A stretch of 64,000 bases of DNA from Thioalkalivibrio sp. K90mix (GCF_000025545.1 NC_013889.1:124001-188000), one strand, 5' to 3'; shown: positions 37,684-47,661, counted from the first letter of the stretch. The notes: generated by a model not told the origin, from the sequence alone. Numbers and translations: made by a program.

Positions 37684-38556
37684 ATGACGGAGGCAGATGA
37701 ATACGCACTCGACAAGGCGCGCGTACGCGAGGCCTTCGGGCGGGCGGCCGCGGGCTACGAGGCCCATGCGGTGCTGCAGCGCGAGGTCCAGGGGCGGCTG
37801 CTCGAGCGACTCGATCTGGTCAAGCTCCAACCGGTCCGCGTGCTGGATCTGGGCTGCGGCACCGGGGAGGCGCTGGATCTCCTGGCGCGGCGCTACCGCA
37901 AGGCCGAACTGACCGGTGTCGACTTTGCCCCGGGGATGGTCGCGGCGGTGCAGCGCCGCGGCCGCTGGTGGCGACGGCCGCTGGCCGTGTGTGCGGACAT
38001 CGAGGCACTGCCCCTGCCGGAGGCGCACTACGATCTGGCGATCTCCAGTGCGGCGTTGCAGTGGTGTGCCAGCCTCGATCAGACCTTTGCCGAGGTGCGG
38101 CGTGTGCTGGCCCCGGGGGCGCTGTGGACCTTTTCCACCTTCGGCCCGGATACCCTGCGTGAGCTGCGCGCGGCCTTTGCCGAGGTCGACGGCGGGGGCG
38201 CGCAACACGTGAATGCCTTTGTCGATATGCATGACATCGGTGATGCCCTGGTGCGCGCGGGGTTCGCCGATCCGGTGATGGATCAGGAGACCCTGACGCT
38301 CACCTACGGCGATTTCCAGACCCTGCTGCGGGATCTGCGCGGGGTGGGGGTGCGCAATGCGCTGGCCGGGCGTGGGCGCGGACTGCTGGGCCCGCGCCGG
38401 TTGCAGGCCGTGGCCGAGGCCTATGCGCGGGCGTTTGCGGTCGAGGATCGACTGCCGGCGACTTGGGAGATTGTGTATGGCCATGCCTGGGTGCCGGAGG
38501 CCCCGCCGCCCTCGAAGCCGCAAGGCCGGGTGATCCCGGTTCGGCCGGTCTCTTGA
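37684..38556 (+). CDS. bioC: Malonyl-ACP O-methyltransferase BioC
   Basis: Starts pimelate synthesis by methylating malonyl-ACP so that it can enter fatty-acid elongation; BioH removes the methyl group at the end. It has 290 residues, with the SAM motif VLDLGCGTGEALDLL and post-motifs GVDFAPGM and LAISSAALQWC that are typical of BioC. The last residues (RVIPVRPVS) are followed by a TGA that lies inside an ANR/FNR-type box of the downstream cbb3 operon. Confidence 0.92.
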   Translation: MTEADEYALDKARVREAFGRAAAGYEAHAVLQREVQGRLLERLDLVKLQPVRVLDLGCGTGEALDLLARRYRKAELTGVDFAPGMVAAVQRRGRWWRRPLAVCADIEALPLPEAHYDLAISSAALQWCASLDQTFAEVRRVLAPGALWTFSTFGPDTLRELRAAFAEVDGGGAQHVNAFVDMHDIGDALVRAGFADPVMDQETLTLTYGDFQTLLRDLRGVGVRNALAGRGRGLLGPRRLQAVAEAYARAFAVEDRLPATWEIVYGHAWVPEAPPPSKPQGRVIPVRPVS

Positions 38557-38566
38557 TCCAGATCAA
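38553..38566 (+). promoter_or_regulatory. ANR/FNR box upstream of ccoNOQP
   Basis: TTGATCCAGATCAA is a perfect TTGAT-N4-ATCAA dyad, about 200 bp upstream of ccoN and overlapping the bioC stop codon. cbb3 operons are classical ANR/FNR targets at low oxygen. An AT-rich stretch (CATAAAGATGTATTC) about 40 bp downstream may contain the -10 element. Confidence 0.82.
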
Positions 38567-38762
38567 TCCGGCGCGATTGGCCCCTCGCAGAGCAAGGCCA
38601 TAAAGATGTATTCTCTCTGGCGCTGAAAGTTCCGCCTGACTTGGGGCTATTTCCGAGTGTTACAGGCGGTCTTGGTTTTTTGTGCGTCTGGAATGGGGTA
38701 AAGTTCACGCCCCCCGAAACCATCGGGACATCCGTGTTCCCCGCAGCAAGGTGGAAAAAGTC

Positions 38763-40250
38763 ATGTCGCAAGCAGCCACTACGGCGGGTTCCGTACCCGC
38801 AACGTCAGTCGCTTCAACCGAGCAGTACAACTACGCGATCGTCAAGCGTTTCGCGATTGCCGCCGTCCTCTGGGGCGTGTTTGGCATGGCGGCCGGGGTC
38901 TGGATTGCCTCGCAGCTCGCATTTCCGTTCCTGAACTTCGATATCGCCCAGATCACCTTTGGCCGATTCCGTCCGGTACATACCACGGCGGTCATCTTTG
39001 GTTTCGGTGGTAACGCCCTGTTTGCGACGTCCTACTATGTCGTCCAGCGCACCTGTCAGACACGGCTGTATGGTGATTCGCTGGCGAGCTTCACCTTCTA
39101 CGGGTGGAACCTGGCGCTGATCCTCGGCGTGATCACCTACACCATGGGGATCACCCAGGGTCGCGAATACGCCGAGTTCAACTGGCAGATCGACATCATC
39201 ATCCTGGTCGTGTGGGTGGCCTACTTCTGGATCTACCTGCAGACCCTGCTGCGTCGGAACCAGCCGCATATCTATGTGGCGAACTGGTTCTTCATGTCGT
39301 TCATTCTGGCGACAGCCTTGCTGCACATCTTCAACAACCTCGAGGTGCCGGTCGGCATCTTCCACACCGATTCCTACCCGCTGTTCTCCGGCGTGCAGGA
39401 CGCGATGCGTCAGTGGTGGTACGGCCATAACGCGGTGGGCTTCTTCCTGACCGCGGCCTTCCTCGGGATGATGTACTACTTTGTGCCCAAGCAGGCCGGT
39501 CGACCGATCTACTCGTACAAGCTGTCGATCATCCACTTCTGGGCGCTGGTGTTCCTGTACATGTGGGTGGGGGCGCACCACCTGCACTGGACCGCCCTGC
39601 CGGACTGGGTCTCCACCCTGGCGGCGACCTTCTCCATCCTGCTGCTGCTGCCCTCCTGGGGTGGCATGATCAACGGCATCATGACCCTGTCGGGGGCCTG
39701 GGATAAGCTGCGCACCGACCCGATCATGCTGTTCCTGATCACGGCGCTGTCGTTCTACGGCATGTCGACCTTCGAAGGTCCGATGATGTCGCTGAAGAGC
39801 GTGAACGCGCTGTCGCACTACACCGACTGGACCGTCGGCCACGTGCACTCCGGTGCGCTGGGCTGGGTGGCGATGATCACCTTCGGTTCGCTGTACCACC
39901 TGATCCCGCGTCTGTGGGGCGTCAACCTGTACAGCCTCAAGCTCGTATACGTGCACTTCTTCCTGGCGACCATCGGGATCGTGCTGTACATCACCGCGAT
40001 GTGGGTGGCCGGTATCGGTCAGGGCCTGATGCTGCGTGCCTTCGACCAGTACGGGAACCTCGCCTACACCTTCACCGAGTCGGTGGTGTTCCTGCATCGT
40101 CCGTATGTGGTGCGTGCCATTGGTGGCGGGTTCTTCCTCGCCGGCATGCTGATCATGGCCTGGAACATCGCCATGACCGTCCGCATGGGCATCAAGTCCG
40201 AAGCTCGCGAGCGTGAAGAAGCCCGCGCGGCCGAAGCCCGCACGGCCTGA
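38763..40250 (+). CDS. ccoN: cbb3-type cytochrome c oxidase subunit I (CcoN)
   Basis: Catalytic heme-copper subunit of the high-affinity cbb3 oxidase, 495 residues, twelve membrane helices. Metal ligands are visible: [18 protein letters not shown] for the low-spin heme, HNAVGFF with the Tyr-containing [11 protein letters not shown] in GAHHLHW for CuB, and [10 protein letters not shown] for the heme pair. The start at 38763 (MSQAATT) has AAGGTGG upstream; the frame stays open a further 27 codons before this but lacks support. First gene of ccoNOQP. Confidence 0.97.
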   Translation: MSQAATTAGSVPATSVASTEQYNYAIVKRFAIAAVLWGVFGMAAGVWIASQLAFPFLNFDIAQITFGRFRPVHTTAVIFGFGGNALFATSYYVVQRTCQTRLYGDSLASFTFYGWNLALILGVITYTMGITQGREYAEFNWQIDIIILVVWVAYFWIYLQTLLRRNQPHIYVANWFFMSFILATALLHIFNNLEVPVGIFHTDSYPLFSGVQDAMRQWWYGHNAVGFFLTAAFLGMMYYFVPKQAGRPIYSYKLSIIHFWALVFLYMWVGAHHLHWTALPDWVSTLAATFSILLLLPSWGGMINGIMTLSGAWDKLRTDPIMLFLITALSFYGMSTFEGPMMSLKSVNALSHYTDWTVGHVHSGALGWVAMITFGSLYHLIPRLWGVNLYSLKLVYVHFFLATIGIVLYITAMWVAGIGQGLMLRAFDQYGNLAYTFTESVVFLHRPYVVRAIGGGFFLAGMLIMAWNIAMTVRMGIKSEAREREEARAAEARTA

Positions 40251-40268
40251 TAGGGAGAGACTAGATCC

Positions 40269-41003
40269 ATGAAGCACGAAAGCGTTGAAACCAATGCCGG
40301 CCTGCTGATCATCCTGACGCTCGCGGTGATCAGTGTGGGCGGCCTGGTCGAGATCGTCCCGCTGTTCTACATCGACGACACGATCGAAGAAGTAGACGGC
40401 GTGCGCCCGTACACCCCGCTGGAGCAGCGCGGGCGGGACATCTTTGTCCGCGAGGGCTGCTACACCTGCCATTCGCAGATGGTGCGCCCGTTCCGTGACG
40501 AGATGCTGCGTTACGGCCACTACTCGCTGGCAGCGGAGTCCAAGTACGACCATCCGTTCCAGTGGGGCTCCAAGCGTACCGGGCCTGACCTGGCGCGCGT
40601 TGGTGGCAAGTACTCCAATGAATGGCAGGTCCAGCATCTGATTGACCCGCAGTCGCTGGTGCCCGAGTCGATCATGCCCGGTTATCCGTGGCTGGCGACC
40701 ACGCCGCTGGACTACTCCGATATCGCGGCGCGTATGCGTGCCCTGAAGCGAGTCGGCGTGCCGTACTCGATCACCGAGGAAGAGTACGAGGCCAATGTCG
40801 AGAAGTTCGGCGAACAACACGCCCGGATGTTCGACATCAACAACGCCGAAGAGATGCTGATCGAGCAGGCGCAGGCCGAGAACTTTGACGGCGACTCCTC
40901 GTTCATCTCCGAGATGGATGCCATGGTGGCCTACCTGCAGGTGCTCGGCACCATGGTGGACTTCAGCGAATACGACGACGGCCACTTCGCCGAATTCCGT
41001 TAG
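40269..41003 (+). CDS. ccoO: cbb3-type oxidase monoheme subunit CcoO
   Basis: Membrane-anchored cytochrome c subunit, 244 residues. An N-terminal helix ([25 protein letters not shown]) is followed by a single heme motif in [17 protein letters not shown], the strongly conserved CcoO block, and [13 protein letters not shown] with the axial Met. It relays electrons from CcoP to CcoN. It follows ccoN after 18 bp. Confidence 0.97.
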   Translation: MKHESVETNAGLLIILTLAVISVGGLVEIVPLFYIDDTIEEVDGVRPYTPLEQRGRDIFVREGCYTCHSQMVRPFRDEMLRYGHYSLAAESKYDHPFQWGSKRTGPDLARVGGKYSNEWQVQHLIDPQSLVPESIMPGYPWLATTPLDYSDIAARMRALKRVGVPYSITEEEYEANVEKFGEQHARMFDINNAEEMLIEQAQAENFDGDSSFISEMDAMVAYLQVLGTMVDFSEYDDGHFAEFR

Positions 41004-41032
41004 GGAATTCGGCCCGGCCAAGGTTGGGAGAA

Positions 41033-41251
41033 ATGGCAGCAGCCTGGGAATGGATCACGGATCTCGGCAACAGCAAGATGTTTGCGCTGGTGCTGTTCAT
41101 GAGCACGTTCATCGGGATCGTGATTTACCTGTTCGCCAAGCCGAGCCGGGCCAGGAAGTTCGAGACGTATCGCTACATTCCTCTGGAAGAAGATGATTCG
41201 CACCTGGAGCCCACGGCCCGGCGCGACAAAACCGAGAGCGAAAAGCAATGA
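41033..41251 (+). CDS. ccoQ: cbb3-type oxidase subunit CcoQ
   Basis: A 72-residue single-helix protein (MFALVLFMSTFIGIVIYLF) with a charged C-terminal tail. The family stabilizes the cbb3 complex. The start at 41033 is preceded by GGGAG. Its end overlaps the ccoP start by 4 bp (ATGA). Confidence 0.93.
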   Translation: MAAAWEWITDLGNSKMFALVLFMSTFIGIVIYLFAKPSRARKFETYRYIPLEEDDSHLEPTARRDKTESEKQ

Positions 41252-42171
41252 GCACACAGGACAACCGCGATAAGAACCAGGTCGAGACCACCGGGCACGT
41301 CTGGGACGGGGACCTTCAGGAATACAACAACCCGCTCCCGCGCTGGTGGCTGTGGGGCTTCTACGCCACGGTCGTGTTTGCGCTGGTCTACTGGCTGATC
41401 TATCCGGCCTGGCCCATCGGCGACAGCTTCACCAAAGGCTTTGCCACCATCACCTACGAGGTGAACGGCGAAGAGCGCACCACGCACTGGAATACCCGTG
41501 CCCTGCTGGCCCGCGACATGCAGACCGGCGAGTACGCGGTGCGCCAGCGCGAGATGCTGGAGCAGGTCGCCAGCCAGGACTACGAGACGATCCTGGCCGA
41601 CGCCGACTCCATGAGCTTCGTCAACGCCTACGCCCAGGGCTCCTTCGGGACCTGGTGCGCGGCCTGCCACCAGGTCGGCGGCGCGGGTGTGATCGGGCAG
41701 TATCCGAACCTGCGTAACGACCACTGGAAGTGGGGCGGCACGGTCGAGCAGATCGAGCACACCATCCGCGAAGGTCGTCTGGGCTACATGCCGGGCTATC
41801 GCGACACGCTGACCGGCGATCAGATGAACGAAGTGGCGGCCTATGTCCTGTCGCTGAACGATTACGATGTTGACTCCGACCTGGCGGATGCCGGCGAACG
41901 GATCTTCACCGGCATGGAGGGCGGCTGCTTCCAGTGCCACGGCGAAGATGGCCAGGGCCTGGCCTCGCAGGGCGCGCCGAATCTGACCAACAACATCTGG
42001 GGTCTGATCGACGTGCAGGGTGCGGACAGTGACTCCGAGCGCCTGCGCCTGGTGGCCAACTTCGTCCGCGATGGTATCCAGCGCGAGATGCCGGCGTTTG
42101 CCGACCGCCTGTCGGACGACGAAATCAAGATGCTGACGGCGTACGTCCACTCGCTGGGTGGCGGTCAGTAA
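41248..42171 (+). CDS. ccoP: cbb3-type oxidase diheme subunit CcoP
   Basis: Diheme cytochrome c subunit that accepts electrons from soluble cytochromes, 307 residues. The N-terminal part has the block HVWDGDLQEYNNPLPRWWLW followed by one membrane helix. The heme motifs are WCAACHQ (about residue 139) and CFQCHGEDGQG (about residue 228). An N-terminal CcoP domain is followed by two cytochrome c domains, as in the family. Confidence 0.97.
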   Translation: MSTQDNRDKNQVETTGHVWDGDLQEYNNPLPRWWLWGFYATVVFALVYWLIYPAWPIGDSFTKGFATITYEVNGEERTTHWNTRALLARDMQTGEYAVRQREMLEQVASQDYETILADADSMSFVNAYAQGSFGTWCAACHQVGGAGVIGQYPNLRNDHWKWGGTVEQIEHTIREGRLGYMPGYRDTLTGDQMNEVAAYVLSLNDYDVDSDLADAGERIFTGMEGGCFQCHGEDGQGLASQGAPNLTNNIWGLIDVQGADSDSERLRLVANFVRDGIQREMPAFADRLSDDEIKMLTAYVHSLGGGQ

Positions 42172-42182
42172 AGCCATTACTC

Positions 42183-42210
42183 CCGGGGTTCACCTGCGGG
42201 TGAGCCCCGG
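42183..42210 (+). other. Intercistronic hairpin between ccoP and ccoG
   Basis: CCGGGGTTCACC and GGTGAGCCCCGG pair with one mismatch around a TGCG loop. No T tract follows, so it is more likely to stabilize the ccoNOQP message or reduce readthrough than to be a full terminator. Confidence 0.6.
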
Positions 42211-42331
42211 TTCGCACTACAGGGGTTCCGCACGGGTTTCTTGACGGCCGTACGGGCCCCTGCTTCCGTTGGGGAGACACTCCCTCGCACATGGTGGTGT
42301 GCGTACGCCGGGTTCATGCCCGGGAGGATTC

Positions 42332-43732
42332 ATGGCGCAAGGCCAGCCAATCTACGAGGCTCGGATTCCGATCCACCCGCGATCGGTCAAGGGCCGTTTC
42401 CGAAATCTCAAGACCGGGATCCTTCTCCTGGCCTACGGGGTATTCTTTGGCCTCCCCTGGCTGCGCTGGGACCGTGACTACGGTCCCAGCCAGGCGGTTC
42501 TGTTCGACATCCCCAACCGGCAGTTTTTCCTGTTTGATCTGGTCGTCTACGCCCAGGACATCTTCTGGCTGGCGGGCTTTCTGGTCCTCGCGGCATTGCT
42601 GCTGTTCTTCGTCACCGGCGTGCTGGGCCGGGTTTTCTGTGGGTATTTCTGCTTCCAGACACTGTGGACCGATGTGTTCATGTACCTGGAGCGCAAGATC
42701 CAGGGCGAGCGGCCGGCCCGTATCCGGTTGTCCAAGCAGCCGTGGAACTTCGAGAAGGTCTGGAAGCTGGGGGCCACCCACCTGTCCTGGCTCCTGGTCG
42801 CATTCGCCACGGGCCTCGGTTTCGTCCTGTACTGGGCCGATGCCCCGACCCTGGTGCGTGACTTCTTTACCGGTGATGCCCGGTTTGCCTCCTATGTGAC
42901 TGCGGGACTTCTGACCGCCACCACCTATACCTTTGCCGGGCTGGCGCGCGAGCAGGTCTGTACCTTTATCTGTCCGTACGCCCGATTCCAGAGTGTGATG
43001 TTCGATCGCGATACCCTGATCGTTTCGTACGACCAGAACCGCGGCGAGGGAACGGCCGGTCGCGCGAAGGTGAAAGCGGGTCTGAAGACCCGCGAGGAGC
43101 GTCAGGCCGCCGGGGTCGGTGACTGCATCGATTGCGGGTACTGCGTCCAGGTATGCCCGACAGGGATCGATATCCGGGATGGGCTGCAGGTCTCGTGCAT
43201 CCACTGTGCGCTGTGCATCGATGCCTGCGACACCATCATGGACAAGCAGGGGTGGCCCCGCGGCTTGATCGCCTATTCGTCCGAACGCGAGCTCGAAGGC
43301 GGCAAGACCCGCTGGCTGAAGGGCAAGACGCTCGGGTATGGCGCGGCGGTGCTGGTGGTCATCGGCGCGCTGGTGTTCAGCATTCTCGAACGCCCGCCGG
43401 TCGATGTGAACGTCAACCAGGTGCGCCAGCCGCTATTCGTGCAGATGTCCGACGGTCGAGTGCAGAACAGCTACGAACTGCGCCTGAACAACGTCTCCGA
43501 CCAGGAGCTCGATTTTACGCTCGATATCGACGGACTCGAGGGTGCGACGCTCGACCTGGGCCAGGTCGAGCAGATCCGGCTTGAACCCGGCCAGCGGCTG
43601 ACTGTGCTAGCCCGCGTGCGCCACGACGTGGAGGCCGGAGCGGATTCGCCGATTCGCTTCTATTTCGTGATCAGCGATCGCGAAGGGCGGATCGACCCGG
43701 TCGAGGCCGATGCCCGCTTCAGCCACCGCTAA
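42332..43732 (+). CDS. ccoG: cbb3 oxidase accessory protein CcoG (RdxA/FixG family)
   Basis: A 466-residue membrane ferredoxin needed for copper delivery and assembly of cbb3 oxidase. About five membrane helices are followed by ferredoxin-type motifs CIDCGYCVQVCPTG and CIHCALCIDACD, and a C-terminal immunoglobulin-like periplasmic domain. Relatives reduce Cu(II) to Cu(I). The start at 42332 has GGGAGGA upstream; an earlier ATG would add 21 residues without a ribosome-binding site. Confidence 0.95.
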   Translation: MAQGQPIYEARIPIHPRSVKGRFRNLKTGILLLAYGVFFGLPWLRWDRDYGPSQAVLFDIPNRQFFLFDLVVYAQDIFWLAGFLVLAALLLFFVTGVLGRVFCGYFCFQTLWTDVFMYLERKIQGERPARIRLSKQPWNFEKVWKLGATHLSWLLVAFATGLGFVLYWADAPTLVRDFFTGDARFASYVTAGLLTATTYTFAGLAREQVCTFICPYARFQSVMFDRDTLIVSYDQNRGEGTAGRAKVKAGLKTREERQAAGVGDCIDCGYCVQVCPTGIDIRDGLQVSCIHCALCIDACDTIMDKQGWPRGLIAYSSERELEGGKTRWLKGKTLGYGAAVLVVIGALVFSILERPPVDVNVNQVRQPLFVQMSDGRVQNSYELRLNNVSDQELDFTLDIDGLEGATLDLGQVEQIRLEPGQRLTVLARVRHDVEAGADSPIRFYFVISDREGRIDPVEADARFSHR

Positions 43733-44003
43733 TCGCGCGGGAGACGCTGCATTATCGGTGTGTCCCCGCGGCACATGGACGTGCCGCCGGAGATCGACCA
43801 CCGCAGGTGGTTGATTCCGAAGCAAGCTGCAAACCCCTTTGCTCGTGCAAAGGCATCAAGACGGTGAAGCGCCGCGTGCGGCTCTGAAAGCCAGGAAGGC
43901 TTTATTTGGCGCTTTTGTAAGTTACGACAATCCGGCTGGCGAAACTGGCGCGCCGCCATCCGAGTGATACCCTGCTGCGCCGGAACGACACGATGAAGAC
44001 ATC

Positions 44004-44831
44004 ATGAGCAATCTCGTCATCTCACTTGGACTGGGCAGCGCCGCGCTCGCGTTGCTGTTCGCGCTGATCTACAAGTTCACCCGTCTGCGCGCCTACAACA
44101 CGGCGGCCGTAGTGGTGGCGATCATGCTGTTCGTGTTCATCCCGACCTCCATCCTCACCTGGCAGGGCGCGGATGTATTCGCGATCCATCTCGCGCTGTA
44201 CATCATCGTGCCCTACGGGCTGGGAATCATCCTTACGCAGAAGGAGGCCGAAGCCGAGGATGGGCAAAAGGGCTCGTTCAGCCTGCACTGGGCGCCGCTG
44301 GTGATTGTCGGATTCTTCACGATCATCGCCTCCGTCCAGGCGGTGCTGATCACGCTCGCCCACAACGGCATGCCCGAACGGTTTATCGGCACCCTGCTGC
44401 CCGAACCGGAAAATCCTGCCGAACGCGTGACGTCAGCCTTCCCCGGGACGGTGGGCGGCATCCAGGAGCGCGACGAGGCCCTCGCGGTGCACCGCATGAC
44501 GCGGCTCCAGGAGCAGCGCGAACTCGGCTGGCAGGTGCGCCAGGGCTGGGTGGAAACCCCGGTCGAAGGGGAAACCGCCACGTTCCAGGTGGAGGTCCTC
44601 GATGCCGAAGGACGGCCGATCTCTGACGCCGACATTCGCGGCACCTTCATGTGGGTCGCCGACGAGCGCCGCGACCAGGCCTTCGATATGCAGCCGATCG
44701 GTGAAGGGCTCTATCAGGTCGAGCTGACGCTGCCGTCACCGGGGCGCTGGGACCTGCGCTTCCATGTCGAGCATGACGGCCAGCTGGTCGAACAGCAGGC
44801 GCGTACCCGCGTTCGCGGCCAGTCCAGCTAG
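44004..44831 (+). CDS. FixH-family protein with extra N-terminal membrane domain (CcoH-like position)
   Basis: A 275-residue protein. The first 85 or so residues carry two to three membrane helices (LVISLGLGSAALALLFALIY, AAVVVAIMLFVFIPTSILTW, HLALYIIVPYGLGIILT). A further helix (PLVIVGFFTIIASVQAVLITLA) follows at about residue 97, then a periplasmic FixH-like beta domain (ETATFQVEVLDAEGRPISDADI, LYQVELTLPSPGRWDLRFHV). Standard CcoH/FixH is about 160 residues with one helix. Its place between ccoG and ccoI argues for a role in copper loading of the cbb3 oxidase. The 271 bp before it contain no gene that I can see. Confidence 0.8.
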   Translation: MSNLVISLGLGSAALALLFALIYKFTRLRAYNTAAVVVAIMLFVFIPTSILTWQGADVFAIHLALYIIVPYGLGIILTQKEAEAEDGQKGSFSLHWAPLVIVGFFTIIASVQAVLITLAHNGMPERFIGTLLPEPENPAERVTSAFPGTVGGIQERDEALAVHRMTRLQEQRELGWQVRQGWVETPVEGETATFQVEVLDAEGRPISDADIRGTFMWVADERRDQAFDMQPIGEGLYQVELTLPSPGRWDLRFHVEHDGQLVEQQARTRVRGQSS

Positions 44832-44846
44832 TCTCGCCGACCGCCG

Positions 44847-47408
44847 GTGAGCGGATCTCGTCCCCAGGTGGAGTCCACGGGCACGCCCGCTGACGCGGAC
44901 GGTGGCTGTTTTCATTGTGGCCTGCCGATTCCGGGTGGCGCGAACTACCCGGTCCAGTTCGAGGGACGCGAGCGGCCCACCTGCTGCCCCGGCTGCCAGG
45001 CTGTCGCCGGGGCCATCATCGAGCGCGGCCTGGGCGCCTACTATCACCACCGCCCGGCGCCGCCCGGGCAGGCCGGCGAGCCCCTGGTCCCCGACGAACT
45101 GCGGGAGCTCGAACTCTTCGATACCGAGGCCGTCCAGCGCTCGTTCGTGACCCCGGCGTCAGACGCCGCCACCACCGGCGGGTCCCGGCTCGAGGCGGCA
45201 CTGATCCTCGAGGGGATCACCTGTGCCGCCTGCGTCTGGCTGAACGAGCGCCATGTGCAGTCACTGCCGGGCGTGATCGCCTTCAGCATCAACTATTCGA
45301 CCCACCGCGCGCGACTGGTCTGGGACCCGGAGCGCATCGCCCTGTCCGCAATCCTCAAGGCGATCCGCGATATCGGTTACCACGCCCACCCCTACGACCC
45401 GGGCACCCGCGAAAAGGCGATTGCCCGCGAACGCGGTCTAGCCCTGCGCCGAATCGGGGTGGCCGCGCTCGGTATGATGCAGGTGATGATGCTGGCGCTG
45501 GCCATCTGGCTGGGCGAAGACGATGCCCAGCACGCCGACCTGATGCAGTTCATGCGCTGGGTGGCAGCGGCCCTGACCACCCCCGTGGTGTTCTACTCGG
45601 CTATCCCGTTCTACCAGAGCGCCTGGCGTGACTTGCGCCAGCGCCGGCTCGGCATGGACGTCCCGGTCAGCCTGGCCATCATCGTCACCTATGTGGCCAG
45701 CCTGTACGCGGTCCTGCTCGGGACCGGCGAGCATGTCTACTTCGAGTCGGTGGTCATGTTTGTGTTCTTCCTGCTGACCAGTCGCTACCTCGAGTTGATC
45801 GCGCGACAGCATGCGAGCCAGGCCATCGATCGCCTGGATCGACTGGTGCCGGCGCTGGCCCATCGTCTGGATGCCGGTGGGCAGGAAGAGCCCGTGGCTC
45901 TTGGTGACCTGAGCCCCGGCGACCGTGTGCGCGTCCGGCCTGGGGAATCCGTCCCGGCCGATGGCTTCGTCGTCCAGGGACGCTCCACGATTAACCGTGC
46001 CCTGCTGACCGGCGAACCGGACCCCGCGCCGGTTGCCGCTGGCGACGAGGTCGTGGGCGGCACCATCAATGTCGATGGGCCGCTGATTGTCGAGGTGCGC
46101 CACGTTGGCGCCGAGACCACGCTGGCCGCGATCCAGCGCCTGCTCGATCGTGCGCAGAGTGAGAAACCCCGGATCGCCCGTATCGCCGAAACCGGGACTG
46201 GCTGGTTTGTCGGGGCGGTCCTGCTCCTGACCGCCCTCGCAGGCCTTGTCTGGTATGCCTGGATCGACCCCAGTCGGGCGCTGTGGGTGATGGTGGCGAT
46301 GCTGGTCGCCACCTGTCCCTGCGCATTGGCGCTGGCAACACCCGTCGCGCTCACCGCGACGACGGGCACGCTGTCACGCCTGGGGCTCCTGGTAACGCGC
46401 GGCCGTACCCTGGAGGCCCTGGCGCGTGTCGATACCGTCTGCCTGGACAAGACGGGCACCCTGACCGAGGGCCGCCCGCGCCTCGTGGCACAGCAGGATC
46501 ATGTGGCGCCGCCACCAGGGCAGGACTGGCGCACGTGGGCCGCGGCGCTGGAGGCCCATTCGGAACACCCTCTATCGCGGGCCTTCCGTGCGGCCGTGCC
46601 CGCCCCCGGCGTGGCCGCCCAGGCCGTCCATAACGAGCCGGGCAGTGGCCTGGTCGGCCAGATTGACGGGCGCGAGGTGGCGATTGGGGGGCGCGCAATG
46701 TTGTCGCAAACGGAACCCCCGGCCGTCGAGGTCCCGGCGGACAGCCCGCTTGCATCGCCGGTCTGGCTGGTGGTGGATGGCCAGCCGGTTGCGACCTTCT
46801 GGCTCGCCGACACACCACGGCCCGAGGCGGCCGAGACGGTCGCGACGCTGCGTGCGCGCGGGCTCGAGGTGATCCTCCTGACCGGCGACCGTCCGGAGGC
46901 GGGACAGCGCTTTGCCGAACACCTGGGCATCGACCGGTTCCATGGCGGCCTGACGCCGGAGGACAAGCTGCGCCATGTACGCGACCTGCAGGCCGCGGGC
47001 CGTACGGTGCTGATGGCCGGGGAAGGCATCAACGACGCGCCTGTGCTCGCCGGGGCCGACGTCTCCCTGGCCATGGGTGGCGGCACCCGTCTGGCGCAGA
47101 CCCAGGCCGATCTGGTGCTGACTTCCGACCGCCTGGATCGGTTGCCGGAGGCGCTGGATCAGGCGCGGCGCACGACGCGGATCGTGCGCCAGAACATCGC
47201 CTGGGCCATCGGCTACAACGTGGTGGCCCTGCCGATCGCTGCTGCCGGTCTGCTTACGCCCTGGCTGGCAGCGTTGGGGATGTCGATGAGTTCGCTGCTG
47301 GTGGTGGGGAATGCCCTGCGTTTGCGTCCGGGGCGCGACCGCGTGGCTGCCCCGCGCGAGCACGCCAGCCGTGCGCCTGCCGAGGCGTCCGTCTCGCCCC
47401 CGGGTTGA
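44847..47408 (+). CDS. ccoI: Copper-exporting P1B-type ATPase of the CcoI/FixI group
   Basis: Moves copper to the periplasm for cbb3 assembly. The 853 residues comprise an N-terminal cysteine-rich stretch typical of FixI (CFHCGLPIP and CCPGCQAV), a heavy-metal-binding domain with GITCAACVW, and membrane helices including the transport motif CPCALA. The phosphorylation site is DKTGTLTEG. The hinge motif reads GEGINDAP, where most P-type ATPases have GDGINDAP. ccoS follows after 31 bp. Confidence 0.94.
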   Translation: MSGSRPQVESTGTPADADGGCFHCGLPIPGGANYPVQFEGRERPTCCPGCQAVAGAIIERGLGAYYHHRPAPPGQAGEPLVPDELRELELFDTEAVQRSFVTPASDAATTGGSRLEAALILEGITCAACVWLNERHVQSLPGVIAFSINYSTHRARLVWDPERIALSAILKAIRDIGYHAHPYDPGTREKAIARERGLALRRIGVAALGMMQVMMLALAIWLGEDDAQHADLMQFMRWVAAALTTPVVFYSAIPFYQSAWRDLRQRRLGMDVPVSLAIIVTYVASLYAVLLGTGEHVYFESVVMFVFFLLTSRYLELIARQHASQAIDRLDRLVPALAHRLDAGGQEEPVALGDLSPGDRVRVRPGESVPADGFVVQGRSTINRALLTGEPDPAPVAAGDEVVGGTINVDGPLIVEVRHVGAETTLAAIQRLLDRAQSEKPRIARIAETGTGWFVGAVLLLTALAGLVWYAWIDPSRALWVMVAMLVATCPCALALATPVALTATTGTLSRLGLLVTRGRTLEALARVDTVCLDKTGTLTEGRPRLVAQQDHVAPPPGQDWRTWAAALEAHSEHPLSRAFRAAVPAPGVAAQAVHNEPGSGLVGQIDGREVAIGGRAMLSQTEPPAVEVPADSPLASPVWLVVDGQPVATFWLADTPRPEAAETVATLRARGLEVILLTGDRPEAGQRFAEHLGIDRFHGGLTPEDKLRHVRDLQAAGRTVLMAGEGINDAPVLAGADVSLAMGGGTRLAQTQADLVLTSDRLDRLPEALDQARRTTRIVRQNIAWAIGYNVVALPIAAAGLLTPWLAALGMSMSSLLVVGNALRLRPGRDRVAAPREHASRAPAEASVSPPG

Positions 47409-47439
47409 GGCCCGACGCAGGACGAGTAGACTGGGCGCC

Positions 47440-47661
47440 ATGTCGATTCTGTACCTGCTGATTCCGCTGGCGATGCTGTTTGCCCTGGTCGTGGGGATGG
47501 TCCTGCTGTGGGCGATACGGTCGGGGCAGTACGATGACCTCGAGGGTCCGGCGCACCGTATCCTGATGGATGACGATGACCCGCGGATCCCGACTACCGA
47601 AGACGACGAGAAGGACCAGACTTCCGGGGAGACGCAGAGACCGGAAGACCGACCGCGCTGA
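47440..47661 (+). CDS. ccoS: cbb3 oxidase maturation protein CcoS
   Basis: A 73-residue protein with the CcoS signature: MSILYLLIPLAMLFALVVGMVLLWAIRSGQYDDLEGPAHRILMDDD, where the GQYDDLEGPAHRIL block is diagnostic. The family is required for heme b and CuB insertion into CcoN. The tail is acidic. It is cotranscribed with ccoI. Confidence 0.96.
   Translation: MSILYLLIPLAMLFALVVGMVLLWAIRSGQYDDLEGPAHRILMDDDDPRIPTTEDDEKDQTSGETQRPEDRPR

Noticed and set aside
38814-41021. 735-codon frame antisense to ccoN and ccoO
   Set aside because: Histidine- and glutamine-rich antisense text of membrane-protein codons; it crosses two real genes and their gap.
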